Shown here piece after piece: positions 1-7,143 of a stretch of DNA of 64,000 nt. Made by a program: the position numbers and the translations under genes. Positions within the stretch are counted from its first letter, which is position 1; the number at the start of each line of letters is the position of its first letter. The stretch covers positions 1-64,000 of the forward strand of contig CAMCFO010000006.1 in NCBI GenBank assembly GCA_945874155.1, read 5' to 3'. A model generated the notes under the pieces. That model made no database searches. It saw only the letters and a list, made by a program, of their open reading frames with translations, and was not told where the DNA came from. This DNA comes from an uncultured Bacteroidales bacterium. GTDB lineage: Bacteria > Bacteroidota > Bacteroidia > Bacteroidales > UBA932.

Positions 1-29
1 ACATGCCGGAACTAAAAATGTATGTTTAA

Positions 30-45
30 CGGTAAAAATTTACCG
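30..45. repeat. Short inverted repeat before the first gene
   Basis: Seven-base arms (CGGTAAA and TTTACCG) are separated by two bases. It lies 45 bases before the first ATG and could be an operator or the tail hairpin of a gene to the left. No T-run follows it on either strand, so a terminator is not favoured. Nothing else is recognisable in the first 90 bases. Confidence 0.3.
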
Positions 46-90
46 AAGTATTGTTCTTTATGACAATGGAATAATATCCAACTGTGAGTT

Positions 91-651
91 ATGCAGAGTT
101 ATTCATTAACTTTGTCTTCAAATAATTATCCCATGCCGACAAGATACATCTGTGATACCGAGCATTACAACGAGGTCATAGCCCATTGCGCCTCGGTGAA
201 GTCATCCCTCTGGATAGGGACCGCCGACATCAAGGACCTGCACGTCAAGGTGGGCCCCGACAGCCTGCCTTTCCTTGCCGTCCTCGCGAAACTGGTCCGC
301 AAGGGCGTAAATGTGAGGCTCCTGCACGCCAAGGAGCCGGGACCTGTCTTCCGTGAGGAGTTCGACCGTTATCCGTCACTCTTTACGGGACTGGAGAGGG
401 CACTGTGCCCGAGGGTGCACTTCAAAATCTTCGTTTTCGACGGGAAGGAGGCCTACATAGGGTCTGCCAACCTCACCGGCGCGGGGATGGGAATGAAGTC
501 CGGCAGCAGACGCAACATTGAGGCGGGCATACTTACGGACGACCCCGCGCTCGTGGCTGCCGCAATGGATCATTTCGACTCGGTATGGGCAGGGTTCAGG
601 TGCCGGGACTGCGGCAGGAAGGACTACTGCGGGGACCCTATTGTGAAATGA
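91..651 (+). CDS. Phospholipase D-like (HKD) domain protein
   Basis: This 186-residue protein carries one HxKxxxxD motif (His110, Lys112, Asp117) followed by GSAN at 123-126, the catalytic signature of the phospholipase D/Nuc superfamily. Only one copy of the motif is present, so an active enzyme would need to dimerise, as small Nuc-type nucleases do. There is no signal peptide or membrane segment, which suggests a cytoplasmic protein. The C-terminus carries four cysteines spaced CxxC and CxxxxxxC-like (residues about 171-180), a possible metal site. The annotated ATG is the first in frame; ATG 133 is an alternative, because family similarity only becomes clear after it. Whether the substrate is DNA, a phospholipid or something else cannot be read from the sequence. 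Confidence 0.7.
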   Translation: MQSYSLTLSSNNYPMPTRYICDTEHYNEVIAHCASVKSSLWIGTADIKDLHVKVGPDSLPFLAVLAKLVRKGVNVRLLHAKEPGPVFREEFDRYPSLFTGLERALCPRVHFKIFVFDGKEAYIGSANLTGAGMGMKSGSRRNIEAGILTDDPALVAAAMDHFDSVWAGFRCRDCGRKDYCGDPIVK

Positions 652-683
652 AATCTATCTTATGTAACCTTGGATTATACTCG

Positions 684-713
684 AAAGTGTTGCGCTTAAA
701 CAGCACTTTTCAA
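684..713 (+). terminator. Possible terminator of the PLD-like gene
   Basis: Nine-base arms (AAAGTGTTG at 684-692 and CAGCACTTT at 701-709, with one G-U pair) enclose an eight-base loop and are followed by a short T-containing stretch. It sits 33 bases after the PLD-like stop codon and before the next promoter. The T-run is weak. Confidence 0.4.
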
Positions 714-744
714 TAAAACTGTTGTTTATGTGCAACATATTTTG

Positions 745-752
745 TACCTTTG
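745..752 (+). promoter_or_regulatory. Bacteroides-type -7 box (TACCTTTG)
   Basis: TACCTTTG fits the Bacteroides consensus TAnnTTTG. A GTTG at 721-724 lies 20 bases upstream and could be the -33 element (consensus TTTG). The ATG of the ATPase gene is 19 bases downstream, giving a very short leader. Confidence 0.6.
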
Positions 753-771
753 AGACGTAAAAGAAGCTCAT

Positions 772-1983
772 ATGGATACGTTATTTCGGAAACACGACAG
801 GTTACTTGCCAATACATCAATGGATATTGTTCGTGAACAGATGGACCAAATCCATTGGAATGCACAGATTATCAGCATAATGGGTCCGAAGGGTGTAGGC
901 AAATCCACTCTTCTGAGACAATATGTAAAGCGCAATTACCAAATCGGAGACAGAAGAGCGCTCTATTGCTCGGCTGATTCGGTTGATTTTTCCACACTCT
1001 CTTTGGTGGAACTCGCCGAACAGTTCTTCATCAATGGAGGAGAACTGCTGGTCGTTGATGAAATCCACAAGTATAAGCCCGGCACATCGAACTGGAGCAA
1101 GGAGGTAAAAGAGATATATGAGCTCTTCCCGAAACTGAAACTCATTGTGAGCGGATCCTCTCTTCTTAAACTCAAAGAAGGTGATGCCGACCTGTCTCGA
1201 CGTGCAATCAAGTACACTATGCCCGGCTTGTCGTTCCGGGAAGCGCTGCGTTTCTATCACGGGCTGGATTTTCCGAAGTGGACGTTGGAGGAAATCCTTA
1301 CTCATCCTGTCGACTTGTGGGAGATGGTCTCGTCAAAATGCAAACCGATTCCTCTCTTCAAGGAATATCTTGCAAAAGGCTACTATCCGTTCCTGCTTGA
1401 GGGAGAGGGGGAATACTTCACCCGTATAGAGCAGGTGGTGAACTACATCATAGAAACGGAATTGCCGCAGATATGCAAAGTTGATGTGGTGAATATTCGA
1501 AAAGTACAGGCTTTGGTCAAGCTCATAGCTGAAGAGGTTCCGTTTGAGGTCAATGCGAACAAACTTGCCGGTTCTATGGAAATCGGCAGAGATACTGTCG
1601 TCGAGTATCTCAAGTATTTGGGAGATGCCAAAATACTTAATCTGCTGTATTCAGACAAGAAAAAGACGGGCAAGCTTTCCAAACCGGATAAAGTCTATCT
1701 GGAAAATCCCAACCTTCTGTATGCCATTGCCCCTGACAAGGTTGAAATAGGGACGGCAAGAGAGAGCTTCGCCATCAACAGTCTGTCAGAATCCCATCTG
1801 GTAGAGTATGGTAAAGCTCAAGGGGATTTCAAGATTGATTCAAAATACACATTTGAAATTGGCGGGAGAAGCAAAGATTTCTCTCAAATTGCAGGACTTC
1901 CCGATTCGTATATATTTGCAGATGACTGGGATATGCCTGATGGCGCAAAGCTGCCTCTTTGGATGCTGGGATTCCTCTACTAA
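772..1983 (+). CDS. AAA ATPase, AAA_14/DUF4143 family
   Basis: This 403-residue protein has a clear Walker A loop (GPKGVGKST, residues 38-46), a Walker B (LLVVDEIHKY, near residue 97) and a following VSGSS segment typical of the AAA_14 core. The C-terminal half (about 200-403) resembles DUF4143, a winged-helix plus nuclease-like region usual in this family. Length is normal. Such ATPases are common, scattered, single-gene transcripts in Bacteroidota and have no settled function. Here the gene has its own promoter and ends at a long perfect hairpin, consistent with a stand-alone unit. Base composition is more AT-rich than the PLD-like gene before it and the YbjQ gene after the patch, so recent transfer is plausible. 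Confidence 0.8.
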   Translation: MDTLFRKHDRLLANTSMDIVREQMDQIHWNAQIISIMGPKGVGKSTLLRQYVKRNYQIGDRRALYCSADSVDFSTLSLVELAEQFFINGGELLVVDEIHKYKPGTSNWSKEVKEIYELFPKLKLIVSGSSLLKLKEGDADLSRRAIKYTMPGLSFREALRFYHGLDFPKWTLEEILTHPVDLWEMVSSKCKPIPLFKEYLAKGYYPFLLEGEGEYFTRIEQVVNYIIETELPQICKVDVVNIRKVQALVKLIAEEVPFEVNANKLAGSMEIGRDTVVEYLKYLGDAKILNLLYSDKKKTGKLSKPDKVYLENPNLLYAIAPDKVEIGTARESFAINSLSESHLVEYGKAQGDFKIDSKYTFEIGGRSKDFSQIAGLPDSYIFADDWDMPDGAKLPLWMLGFLY

Positions 1984-1985
1984 AC

Positions 1986-2040
1986 GTGCGAAAACCAGCG
2001 GAAACTATATTTTGTTTGAAGTTTCCGCTGGTTTTCGCAC
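1986..2040. terminator. Perfect 21-bp-arm hairpin between convergent genes
   Basis: Arms at 1986-2006 and 2020-2040 are exact reverse complements around a 13-base loop. The left arm begins three bases after the ATPase stop codon, and the STAS-like gene ends from the other side at 2099. It most likely acts as a terminator for the ATPase gene, perhaps in both directions, although there is no T-run after either arm. Perfect arms this long are unusual for a plain terminator. Confidence 0.65.
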
Positions 2041-2098
2041 ATAAATTCGATCTTGCCGGTTGTCGTTAGAACTAAGTCCTTTAGTCCCGTTCAAGAAG

Positions 2099-2398
2099 CT
2101 ATTGCAGAGATTTAAGCACTTTGTAACGTCGCTGAAGTGCCACAAGGACGCTTTTCTCAGCTACGGGATTGAGACCACGAAATGTCGTCTTTTTCTTTAA
2201 TTCCTCAAGTGGCATATCCAGCAACAACTTAGCAATGCATTCATCTGCAAACGAGTTGGTCACCACATTTACACCAGTAAAATCCAAGACGATACGTTCA
2301 CCCCCTTCCAGTAGGGCAAGAAGCTCCTTACGAATTTTCGCACCCATATCCCTGGTGCCAAAATTCTCTCCATATTGTGCAAATTTGAACTCTACCAT
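2099..2398 (-). CDS. STAS-like domain protein (DUF4325)
   Basis: This small 99-residue protein resembles the STAS-like DUF4325 family. It has a central hydrophobic strand, then a segment with IVLDFTGVNVVTNSFADE (about 35-53), where STAS proteins carry the phosphorylatable or partner-binding Ser/Thr at the start of a helix; Thr47 and Ser49 are candidates. It overlaps the upstream GHKL ATPase gene by seven bases, so the two are translationally coupled. In known pairs (SpoIIAA/SpoIIAB and relatives) the kinase-like partner binds or phosphorylates the STAS protein. The same relation is inferred here, with no visible sigma factor target nearby. Confidence 0.7.
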   Translation of the reverse strand: MVEFKFAQYGENFGTRDMGAKIRKELLALLEGGERIVLDFTGVNVVTNSFADECIAKLLLDMPLEELKKKTTFRGLNPVAEKSVLVALQRRYKVLKSLQ

Positions 2399-3045
2399 AA
2401 TGTATTCAATTCATCTGACTCCAAGAAAGGCTCGTTAAACTCTGCCTCAATATCAGTTCGGTTTTCAACTACATCATCCGGATTGACATCTATATTGGTG
2501 CATATCTCCATATAGACTATCGTACCTTGCCATAAGCCATTCTGTACTATCGAAATATCGCCATCCTTATCAATCAATTTATGGTGTCCGGAATGGATAA
2601 TAAATTCCAGTCCAACTTCCTTCATCAAACGGGAGGTAGCATATAGCCCAAAGCCCATTCCCTTTCCGTCTGTCACTGAATCCTCAAGGCAAAGACGAAG
2701 AGCTTCTCCCTCATCAATATCTTTATACTTTGCATTCTCTGACAAAGAAGCTCTAATCCCTTTACCATCATCTGCAATTAGGATTTTGAGCACATCGTTT
2801 TCAGAATCAAAGTGAGTAATCGCGGTACCAAGCGGCTTACCGGAATGGATATGTACGTTATCGAGGATTTCATAGAAACAATAACTCAATGATTGTAGTA
2901 CGCTTGTCTCTATCTCGAAGTGGGATGTAAGGACTCTTAATACATTGGAATAAACTGAATTCAACGTAAGTGCGTCGAAAACATCTATTGAAAGATTGCT
3001 CTCCGCACCCTTAAAATACTCTTTTATCAGAAACGCGACATCCAT
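2392..3045 (-). CDS. GHKL-type ATPase (HATPase_c domain protein)
   Basis: The protein (217 residues from ATG 3045) has the Bergerat-fold boxes: N box around YEILDNVHIHSG, G1 box IADDGKGI, and G2 box GMGFGLYATSRL. It lacks a dimerisation/phospho-acceptor domain and any receiver, so it is not a classical sensor kinase and is closer to anti-sigma-factor or DUF4325-partner ATPases. A GTG at 3063 would add six residues, but a TACCTTTG box overlaps that codon, so ATG 3045 is preferred. The gene overlaps the STAS-like gene by seven bases. Expression may also come from the shared inverted-repeat promoter at 3165-3199, with a leader of about 115 bases. Confidence 0.75.
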   Translation of the reverse strand: MDVAFLIKEYFKGAESNLSIDVFDALTLNSVYSNVLRVLTSHFEIETSVLQSLSYCFYEILDNVHIHSGKPLGTAITHFDSENDVLKILIADDGKGIRASLSENAKYKDIDEGEALRLCLEDSVTDGKGMGFGLYATSRLMKEVGLEFIIHSGHHKLIDKDGDISIVQNGLWQGTIVYMEICTNIDVNPDDVVENRTDIEAEFNEPFLESDELNTLW

Positions 3046-3062
3046 TGACAAACCAATTTCCA

Positions 3063-3070
3063 CAAAGGTA
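3063..3070 (-). promoter_or_regulatory. Possible second -7 box for the GHKL/STAS pair
   Basis: The minus strand reads TACCTTTG, 18 bases before ATG 3045. No convincing -33 TTTG lies at the right distance, so this is weaker than the box inside the inverted repeat. Confidence 0.35.
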
Positions 3071-3164
3071 CTGATTTTTTGAATATCTTGAGAATCTGGG
3101 ATGATTTATGTAGGAAAAGTCATTTAATTCCTTCAATCTGACTTGAAATTTTTCATTAAAAATA

Positions 3165-3199
3165 TTGCAAAGGTAAGCAGGAATTGCTTACCTTTGCAA
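3165..3199. promoter_or_regulatory. Perfect inverted repeat forming a two-way promoter/operator
   Basis: Fifteen-base arms (TTGCAAAGGTAAGCA at 3165-3179 and its exact reverse complement at 3185-3199) surround five bases. On the plus strand the right arm contains TACCTTTG (3189-3196), 17 bases before the AbiEi ATG at 3214. On the minus strand the left arm contains the same box (3175 to 3168) pointing to the GHKL/STAS genes. Each arm's TTGCAA also stands about 20 bases upstream of the opposite box, where the -33 element belongs. AbiEi antitoxins are known to repress their own promoters by binding inverted repeats, so this may be its operator. Confidence 0.6.
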
Positions 3200-3213
3200 C
3201 AAAACAGACGAAT

Positions 3214-4026
3214 ATGAGTTTGAACGACTGGATAAAAGAATTGGAACAACGAGGGGTTACCTCCTTCTCTTTCCAGCAAGTTCGTTGTGAGTTTCATGAA
3301 CGGACGGAGAAATCGTTGAAAACTGACATCAAAAGACTGGTATCAGCAAGGAGGATTGAAAATGTATACAAGGGATTCTATGTTATCATTCCTATACAGT
3401 ATCAGCTAAAGGGGATAGTGCCTCCAAGCTATTACATAAACGAGCTTATGGAGCACCTTGGCAAGCCTTACTATGTAGGATTATTGTCGGCTGCGGCCAT
3501 ATATGGTGCTTCTCACCAAAGAACAATGATAACTCAGATTGTAACCACCGGGCCCAGGACAAGAACATCAAACAGGAATTCTCTATTGGACTGGAATTAC
3601 CGCCAGCAGATACCGAAAGAACTTATTGAGACAAGAAATGGAGAGATGGGTCGTATATACTATTCATCGGCAGAGTTGACGGCAACGGACCTCATCCAAT
3701 TTGCTTCGCACGTAGGAGGTTATCAAAGAGCTGCCACAGTTATCGCCGAATTGGTCGATACCATTGATATTAACAAGATAAGAACCGTTCTCCAGCATAC
3801 AACGGCAACAACAGTACAGAGGCTTGGGTATCTGTTGGATAATATTCTGTTTGAGAAGGATATGGCTGATGCTCTGTATGGAATGCTGAAAGAAAAAGTC
3901 GGTTATTTCAATGCCGTTACGATGAGCCCCGGTCATCCGGCATCCGACTCACCGGAGAGCAACCGTTGGAGAGTGGATATGAATATTGATATAGAAATAG
4001 ACTATGCTTTTCCGAATGGAGTCTGA
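3214..4026 (+). CDS. AbiEi-family antitoxin (type IV TA)
   Basis: From ATG 3214 the protein is 270 residues, the usual size for Bacteroidota AbiEi antitoxins. It starts with a winged-helix segment (residues about 1-60, ending KGFYVI), followed by the AbiEi core (YYVGLLSAAAIYGASHQ near 85-100) and the C-terminal region that ends in these proteins with an NIEIEID-like strand. Here that strand is followed by seven extra residues (YAFPNGV) translated out of frame from toxin DNA, because a deletion has removed the normal stop region. A TTG at 3184 lies inside the promoter repeat and is not a credible start. The antitoxin probably still folds and may regulate the repeat at 3165-3199. Its toxin partner is broken. 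Confidence 0.8.
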   Translation: MSLNDWIKELEQRGVTSFSFQQVRCEFHERTEKSLKTDIKRLVSARRIENVYKGFYVIIPIQYQLKGIVPPSYYINELMEHLGKPYYVGLLSAAAIYGASHQRTMITQIVTTGPRTRTSNRNSLLDWNYRQQIPKELIETRNGEMGRIYYSSAELTATDLIQFASHVGGYQRAATVIAELVDTIDINKIRTVLQHTTATTVQRLGYLLDNILFEKDMADALYGMLKEKVGYFNAVTMSPGHPASDSPESNRWRVDMNIDIEIDYAFPNGV

Positions 4027-4495
4027 AATTCCTCCAATACAACCGATACGACTGAAAGTTGAGATAAACTGCAAAGAGCATTTCAGCGTGTTGGGTTTTC
4101 GCAAAATTCCGTTTGAGGTCAATAACAAGTGGTTCAGCGGCAGATGTGAAATAACTACTTATGCACTTGATGAATTGGTGGGAACAAAACTGCGAGCTTT
4201 ATATCAAAGGAAGAAGGGACGTGACCTTTTTGATATGCAGGTAGCATTGGATTATGGGAACTTGGATGTGGACAAAGTGCTTGAATGCTACAGCAAGTAT
4301 ATGGATTTTGTCGTGGACAAAGCACCTACCTATAAACAGTTCGTGCAGAATATGGAAATAAAACTTCAGGATTCGGAGTTCCTTGACGATACTGATATCC
4401 TTCTTCGTCCCGACACTGACAGATTCGCCCCGCAGCGGGCGTATGAGATGGTAAAGGCAAACTTTATTGACAAATTGCCGGGTAAACGGGATTGA
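4004..4495 (+). pseudogene. Truncated AbiEii toxin (N-terminal nucleotidyltransferase part missing)
   Basis: The 163 residues match only the C-terminal half of AbiEii-type nucleotidyltransferase toxins, including the VEINCKEHF strand and the TYALDELVGTKLRALYQRKKGRDLFD segment. Full-length relatives are near 280-300 residues and begin with a GGTSLS/DxD catalytic block, which is absent here. The frame is closed by TAG at 3998-4000, immediately before the ATG, and the ORF overlaps the antitoxin gene by 23 bases. A single deletion of roughly 350 bases, fusing the end of abiEi to the middle of abiEii, explains both ends. The product should lack nucleotidyltransferase activity. Confidence 0.75.
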
Positions 4496-4522
4496 GAATA
4501 GGACAAAACACTAGAAAAGAAT

Positions 4523-4843
4523 ATGATACTGACAACTACATCGGCCATTGAAGGCCACACAATCAGGGAATACAAGGGAGTCGTCTTCGGGGAGGTCATC
4601 ACCGGAGTGAACTTCCTGAAGGACTTTGCGGCCAGCATCCGCAACTTCGTCGGCGGACGTTCAGGCTCGTATGAGAATGAGCTCGTCAAGGCGCGCCAGA
4701 ATGCCATGGACGAGATGGCTGAGCGCGCACGCAGCATGGGAGCCAACGCCGTCGTAGGAATTGACATCGACTACGAGGTGCTCGGAGCCGACAACGGTAT
4801 GCTGATGGTTACTGCATCGGGAACAGCCGTAATTATAGACTAA
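4523..4843 (+). CDS. YbjQ/UPF0145 family protein
   Basis: This 106-residue protein matches the UPF0145/YbjQ family over its whole length: the opening [20 protein letters not shown], the [11 protein letters not shown] turn (about 45-55), and the helix [29 protein letters not shown]. Family members are small cytoplasmic pentameric beta-barrel proteins, sometimes called heavy-metal-binding, with no proven role. It begins a closely spaced set of small genes up to 5620. GC content rises here relative to the AbiE region. Confidence 0.85.
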   Translation: MILTTTSAIEGHTIREYKGVVFGEVITGVNFLKDFAASIRNFVGGRSGSYENELVKARQNAMDEMAERARSMGANAVVGIDIDYEVLGADNGMLMVTASGTAVIID

Positions 4844-4855
4844 AGAGAGTATATT

Positions 4856-5149
4856 ATGACCAAAGTATATGTAATGTCAACCTGCCCGGACTGCTTTGAG
4901 GTCAAGGCAAGACTCTCGGACAATCCGAACTTTGAGATTATCGACATCGGTGAGCACGTGAGGAACCTCAAGGCGTTCATCCGGCTTCGGGACACCTCAC
5001 CTGCCTTCGACCCCGTCAAGGCTAACGGTTCCATCGGTATACCGTGCTTTGTCGCTGAAGACGGAAGAATAAGCTTCGATACTGAAGAATTCATACCAAA
5101 CGGCTACTCCTCTGGGGCATCTTGCAGTCTTGACGGAAAAGGGTGCTGA
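4856..5149 (+). CDS. Glutaredoxin-like protein
   Basis: The 97-residue protein starts with a beta strand and a CPDC motif (residues 10-13), then a helix, and ends with the SIGIPCF segment where glutaredoxins have their cis-proline loop (TVPxxF). This supports a thioredoxin-fold disulfide or iron-handling role in the cytoplasm. Two further cysteines lie in the tail (about 89 and 97). It starts 12 bases after the ybjQ-like stop, so the two are probably co-transcribed. The substrate is not evident. Confidence 0.7.
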   Translation: MTKVYVMSTCPDCFEVKARLSDNPNFEIIDIGEHVRNLKAFIRLRDTSPAFDPVKANGSIGIPCFVAEDGRISFDTEEFIPNGYSSGASCSLDGKGC

Positions 5150-5177
5150 GATAGTCGAAGAAGATAATGAGATTATA

Positions 5178-5384
5178 ATGAAGATTGAGGAAGCTATATT
5201 ATATGTCCTTGCAGAGAGAAACGGGGGCCTGCGCACGGAGCAGATTGCGGAAATCATCAACCGCAGGAAGCTGCACGTACGCAAGGACGGCCAGCCGGTG
5301 ACCTCGGCCCAGGTATATGCCGTGGTGATGCACTTCCCGGACACCTTCGTCAAGGCTGAGGGACGGATAATGCTGATGATTTGA
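5178..5384 (+). CDS. Small winged-helix-like protein (HARE-HTH-like)
   Basis: From ATG 5178 this is a 68-residue protein. Its pattern (an initial helix, a GGLRTEQIAEIINRRKLH helix-turn-helix, then a helix ending HFPDTFVKAEGRI) resembles the HB1/ASXL/restriction-endonuclease winged-helix domain found in other DNA-associated proteins. Here it stands alone. The upstream in-frame TTG at 5130 overlaps the glutaredoxin-like gene and is less likely to be the start. The role is unknown; DNA binding is an inference from the fold pattern only. Confidence 0.55.
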   Translation: MKIEEAILYVLAERNGGLRTEQIAEIINRRKLHVRKDGQPVTSAQVYAVVMHFPDTFVKAEGRIMLMI

Positions 5385-5389
5385 GACAA

Positions 5390-5620
5390 ATGATAGTGAA
5401 GGCACCCATATACCGCATCAGCCGTAATCCCGCCTTCGTAGGCTTTGACCTGATGTACATAGGTCTGCTGATGGCTTTCCCTAACATCATCCATCTGCTG
5501 TTCGCTGTCTTTCCTGTAGTGATGCTGCACCTTCAGATAAGGCAGGAGGAGGACTTCCTGCGCAAAACCTTCGGTACCGAATATGAGGAGTACTGCAAGA
5601 AGGTCAGGAGATATATCTGA
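5390..5620 (+). CDS. C-terminal fragment of an isoprenylcysteine/phospholipid methyltransferase-like protein
   Basis: From ATG 5390 the 76 residues match the end of the ICMT/PEMT membrane methyltransferase family: YRISRNPAFVGFDLMYIGLLM, a second hydrophobic stretch, then RQEEDFLRKTFGTEYEEYCKKVRRYI. Complete members are near 150-200 residues and have two more N-terminal membrane segments, which are missing here. It starts six bases after the winged-helix gene stop. Either it is a remnant or a minimal version that relies on a partner; a remnant is the simpler reading. Confidence 0.6.
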   Translation: MIVKAPIYRISRNPAFVGFDLMYIGLLMAFPNIIHLLFAVFPVVMLHLQIRQEEDFLRKTFGTEYEEYCKKVRRYI

Positions 5621-5834
5621 TGGAAATATTGACATACTAAAATGCCGTTTTGTCCACTTCTGTGAACATTTTGTCAGCATCTGTAAACCTAAATGGGTCT
5701 TATAGCGTCTGGCATCTGATTTGACCTACACACAATCGTTCCCGCGAAAGCGAGAGCGACCATCCGGTTATGAATGATCGTTCGAACAACGGGGCAGGTA
5801 ATATGTTGAACTTTTTAAATAGGAGAATTTAATT

Positions 5835-6266
5835 ATGACACCTATGAGACGTTATGAACAGAATTGGCTGCCCGAAATCTTCAACGATTTCTTCGCCAAT
5901 GATTGGATGACCCGTACAAACGCAACCGCTCCGGCCATCAACGTTATTGAAGACGAGAAAGACTACAAGGTCGAGGTCGCAGCACCAGGAATGAACAAGG
6001 AAGACTTCAAGGTCAACGTCACGGACGACAACTACCTTGTCCTGACGATGGAGAAGAAGAACGAATCAAAGGATGAGGACAAGAAGCGGAAATACCTCCG
6101 CAGGGAGTTCTCCTACCACAAATTCGAACAGAGCCTCGCTCTTCCTGAGGATGTGAACAAAGATGAAATCAAGGCATCTGTCAACGACGGTGTCCTTACA
6201 ATCGACATTCCTAAGGTTAAAGTCACTGAGAAGCAGCCTGCCGTAAAGCAGATTGAGATTCAGTAA
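5835..6266 (+). CDS. Small heat-shock protein, Hsp20/alpha-crystallin family
   Basis: The 143-residue protein contains a full alpha-crystallin domain (about 35-130) with YKVEVAAPGMNKEDFKV at its start, the YLRREFSYHKFEQSLALPEDVN segment and the GVLTIDIPK strand. It acts as an ATP-independent holdase that keeps unfolding proteins soluble. It has a good ribosome-binding site (AGGAG, about 12 bases before the ATG) and a leader/intergenic region of about 210 bases in which I recognise no clear TAnnTTTG box. It ends at a strong intrinsic terminator, so it is likely monocistronic. Confidence 0.9.
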   Translation: MTPMRRYEQNWLPEIFNDFFANDWMTRTNATAPAINVIEDEKDYKVEVAAPGMNKEDFKVNVTDDNYLVLTMEKKNESKDEDKKRKYLRREFSYHKFEQSLALPEDVNKDEIKASVNDGVLTIDIPKVKVTEKQPAVKQIEIQ

Positions 6267-6283
6267 TCAGGCTTAGTACGGAT

Positions 6284-6322
6284 GCCCGCCTGCCGGAAAC
6301 GGCGGACGGGCTTTTCTTTTTT
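6284..6322 (+). terminator. Intrinsic terminator of the hsp20 gene
   Basis: A GC-rich stem (GCCCGCC..GCCG / CGGC..GGACGGGC, one mismatch and one G-U pair) with a GAAA loop is followed by a T-rich run (6312-6322). It starts 18 bases after the stop codon. Confidence 0.85.
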
Positions 6323-6330
6323 ACACTGAT

Positions 6331-7143
6331 ATGAAACGGCCTGTGGTCTTGAATATGAGCGGCGCTTATGACATGGAACCGCTGATGGAGGGAAAGGAGT
6401 TCGACCTTGTCGATTGCCGGGACATCGAAGGGAAGGACTTCATCTGCTCGGAGGATGCGCAGAAGGAATTGTCCTCAAGGATGCGCGCTTACTCCCCGGA
6501 GGGAATCCATTTCCTTGACTCGGGGAACTATCATTATCTTACGAAACTGTGGACTGACGGGCTCACGGTTCCCTTCTCGCTCATCCTCATCGACCATCAC
6601 ACGGACATCCGTCACGAGGCCTTCAACGGGGTACTCACCTGCGGCAACTGGGTGAGGGTTATGCTCGATTCCAACCCCCGGCTCAGGAAGGTCGTCATCA
6701 TCGGCCCCACCGAGTCCCAGCGCAACACAATCGACGACTCCTACCTCTCGAGAGTGCGGTTCATCAGCGAGGAGAGCCTGCTGACAGAGGACGGTTGGAA
6801 GGCATTCTCCGGGGAGAATCTGAAAGAGCCCGTGTATATCTCCATCGACAAGGACATACTCGGCCAGGGCGATGCCATCACCGACTGGGACCAGGGGAAT
6901 TTAAGTCTGGATAACCTCGAAAGAATGCTTGACATCATATTCCGGAACGAGAAGGTCATCGGGATGGACATTTGCGGTGAATACTCCGGCACCAGTGACC
7001 TCGTCAAGGCTCAGAAGGCCGGCCTGCTGAACGAAAAGACAAACGAGGAGATACTCGAGGAGGTGGCCCGGGATACCTTTATCTTGAACGAAGATACCTC
7101 AATGCCTCCAGCGAGTGATGGAGTATCATCCTCGGGCCGCTGA
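6331..7143 (+). CDS. Arginase/agmatinase-fold hydrolase
   Basis: The 270-residue protein has the two metal-binding signatures of the ureohydrolase family: IDHHTD (about 88-93, the DxHxD type) and SIDKD (about 172-176, the DxD type), in a Rossmann-like alpha/beta setting. The usual first His motif (GGDHS) is replaced by a weaker stretch around FLDSGNYHYLT, so substrate preference cannot be called arginase with confidence; formiminoglutamase-like or other guanidino substrates are possible. There is no signal peptide. Its 3' end overlaps the opposite-strand ygbA-like gene by 65 bases. Confidence 0.7.
   Translation: MKRPVVLNMSGAYDMEPLMEGKEFDLVDCRDIEGKDFICSEDAQKELSSRMRAYSPEGIHFLDSGNYHYLTKLWTDGLTVPFSLILIDHHTDIRHEAFNGVLTCGNWVRVMLDSNPRLRKVVIIGPTESQRNTIDDSYLSRVRFISEESLLTEDGWKAFSGENLKEPVYISIDKDILGQGDAITDWDQGNLSLDNLERMLDIIFRNEKVIGMDICGEYSGTSDLVKAQKAGLLNEKTNEEILEEVARDTFILNEDTSMPPASDGVSSSGR

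Noticed and set aside
3046..3063. GTG start for the GHKL ATPase
   Set aside because: A TACCTTTG box overlaps this codon; ATG 3045 begins a normal N-terminus.
5640..5834. Heat-shock operator upstream of hsp20
   Set aside because: I looked for a CIRCE-like or other long inverted repeat and for TAnnTTTG; only short palindromes such as GTTCGAAC are present, not enough to call a site.
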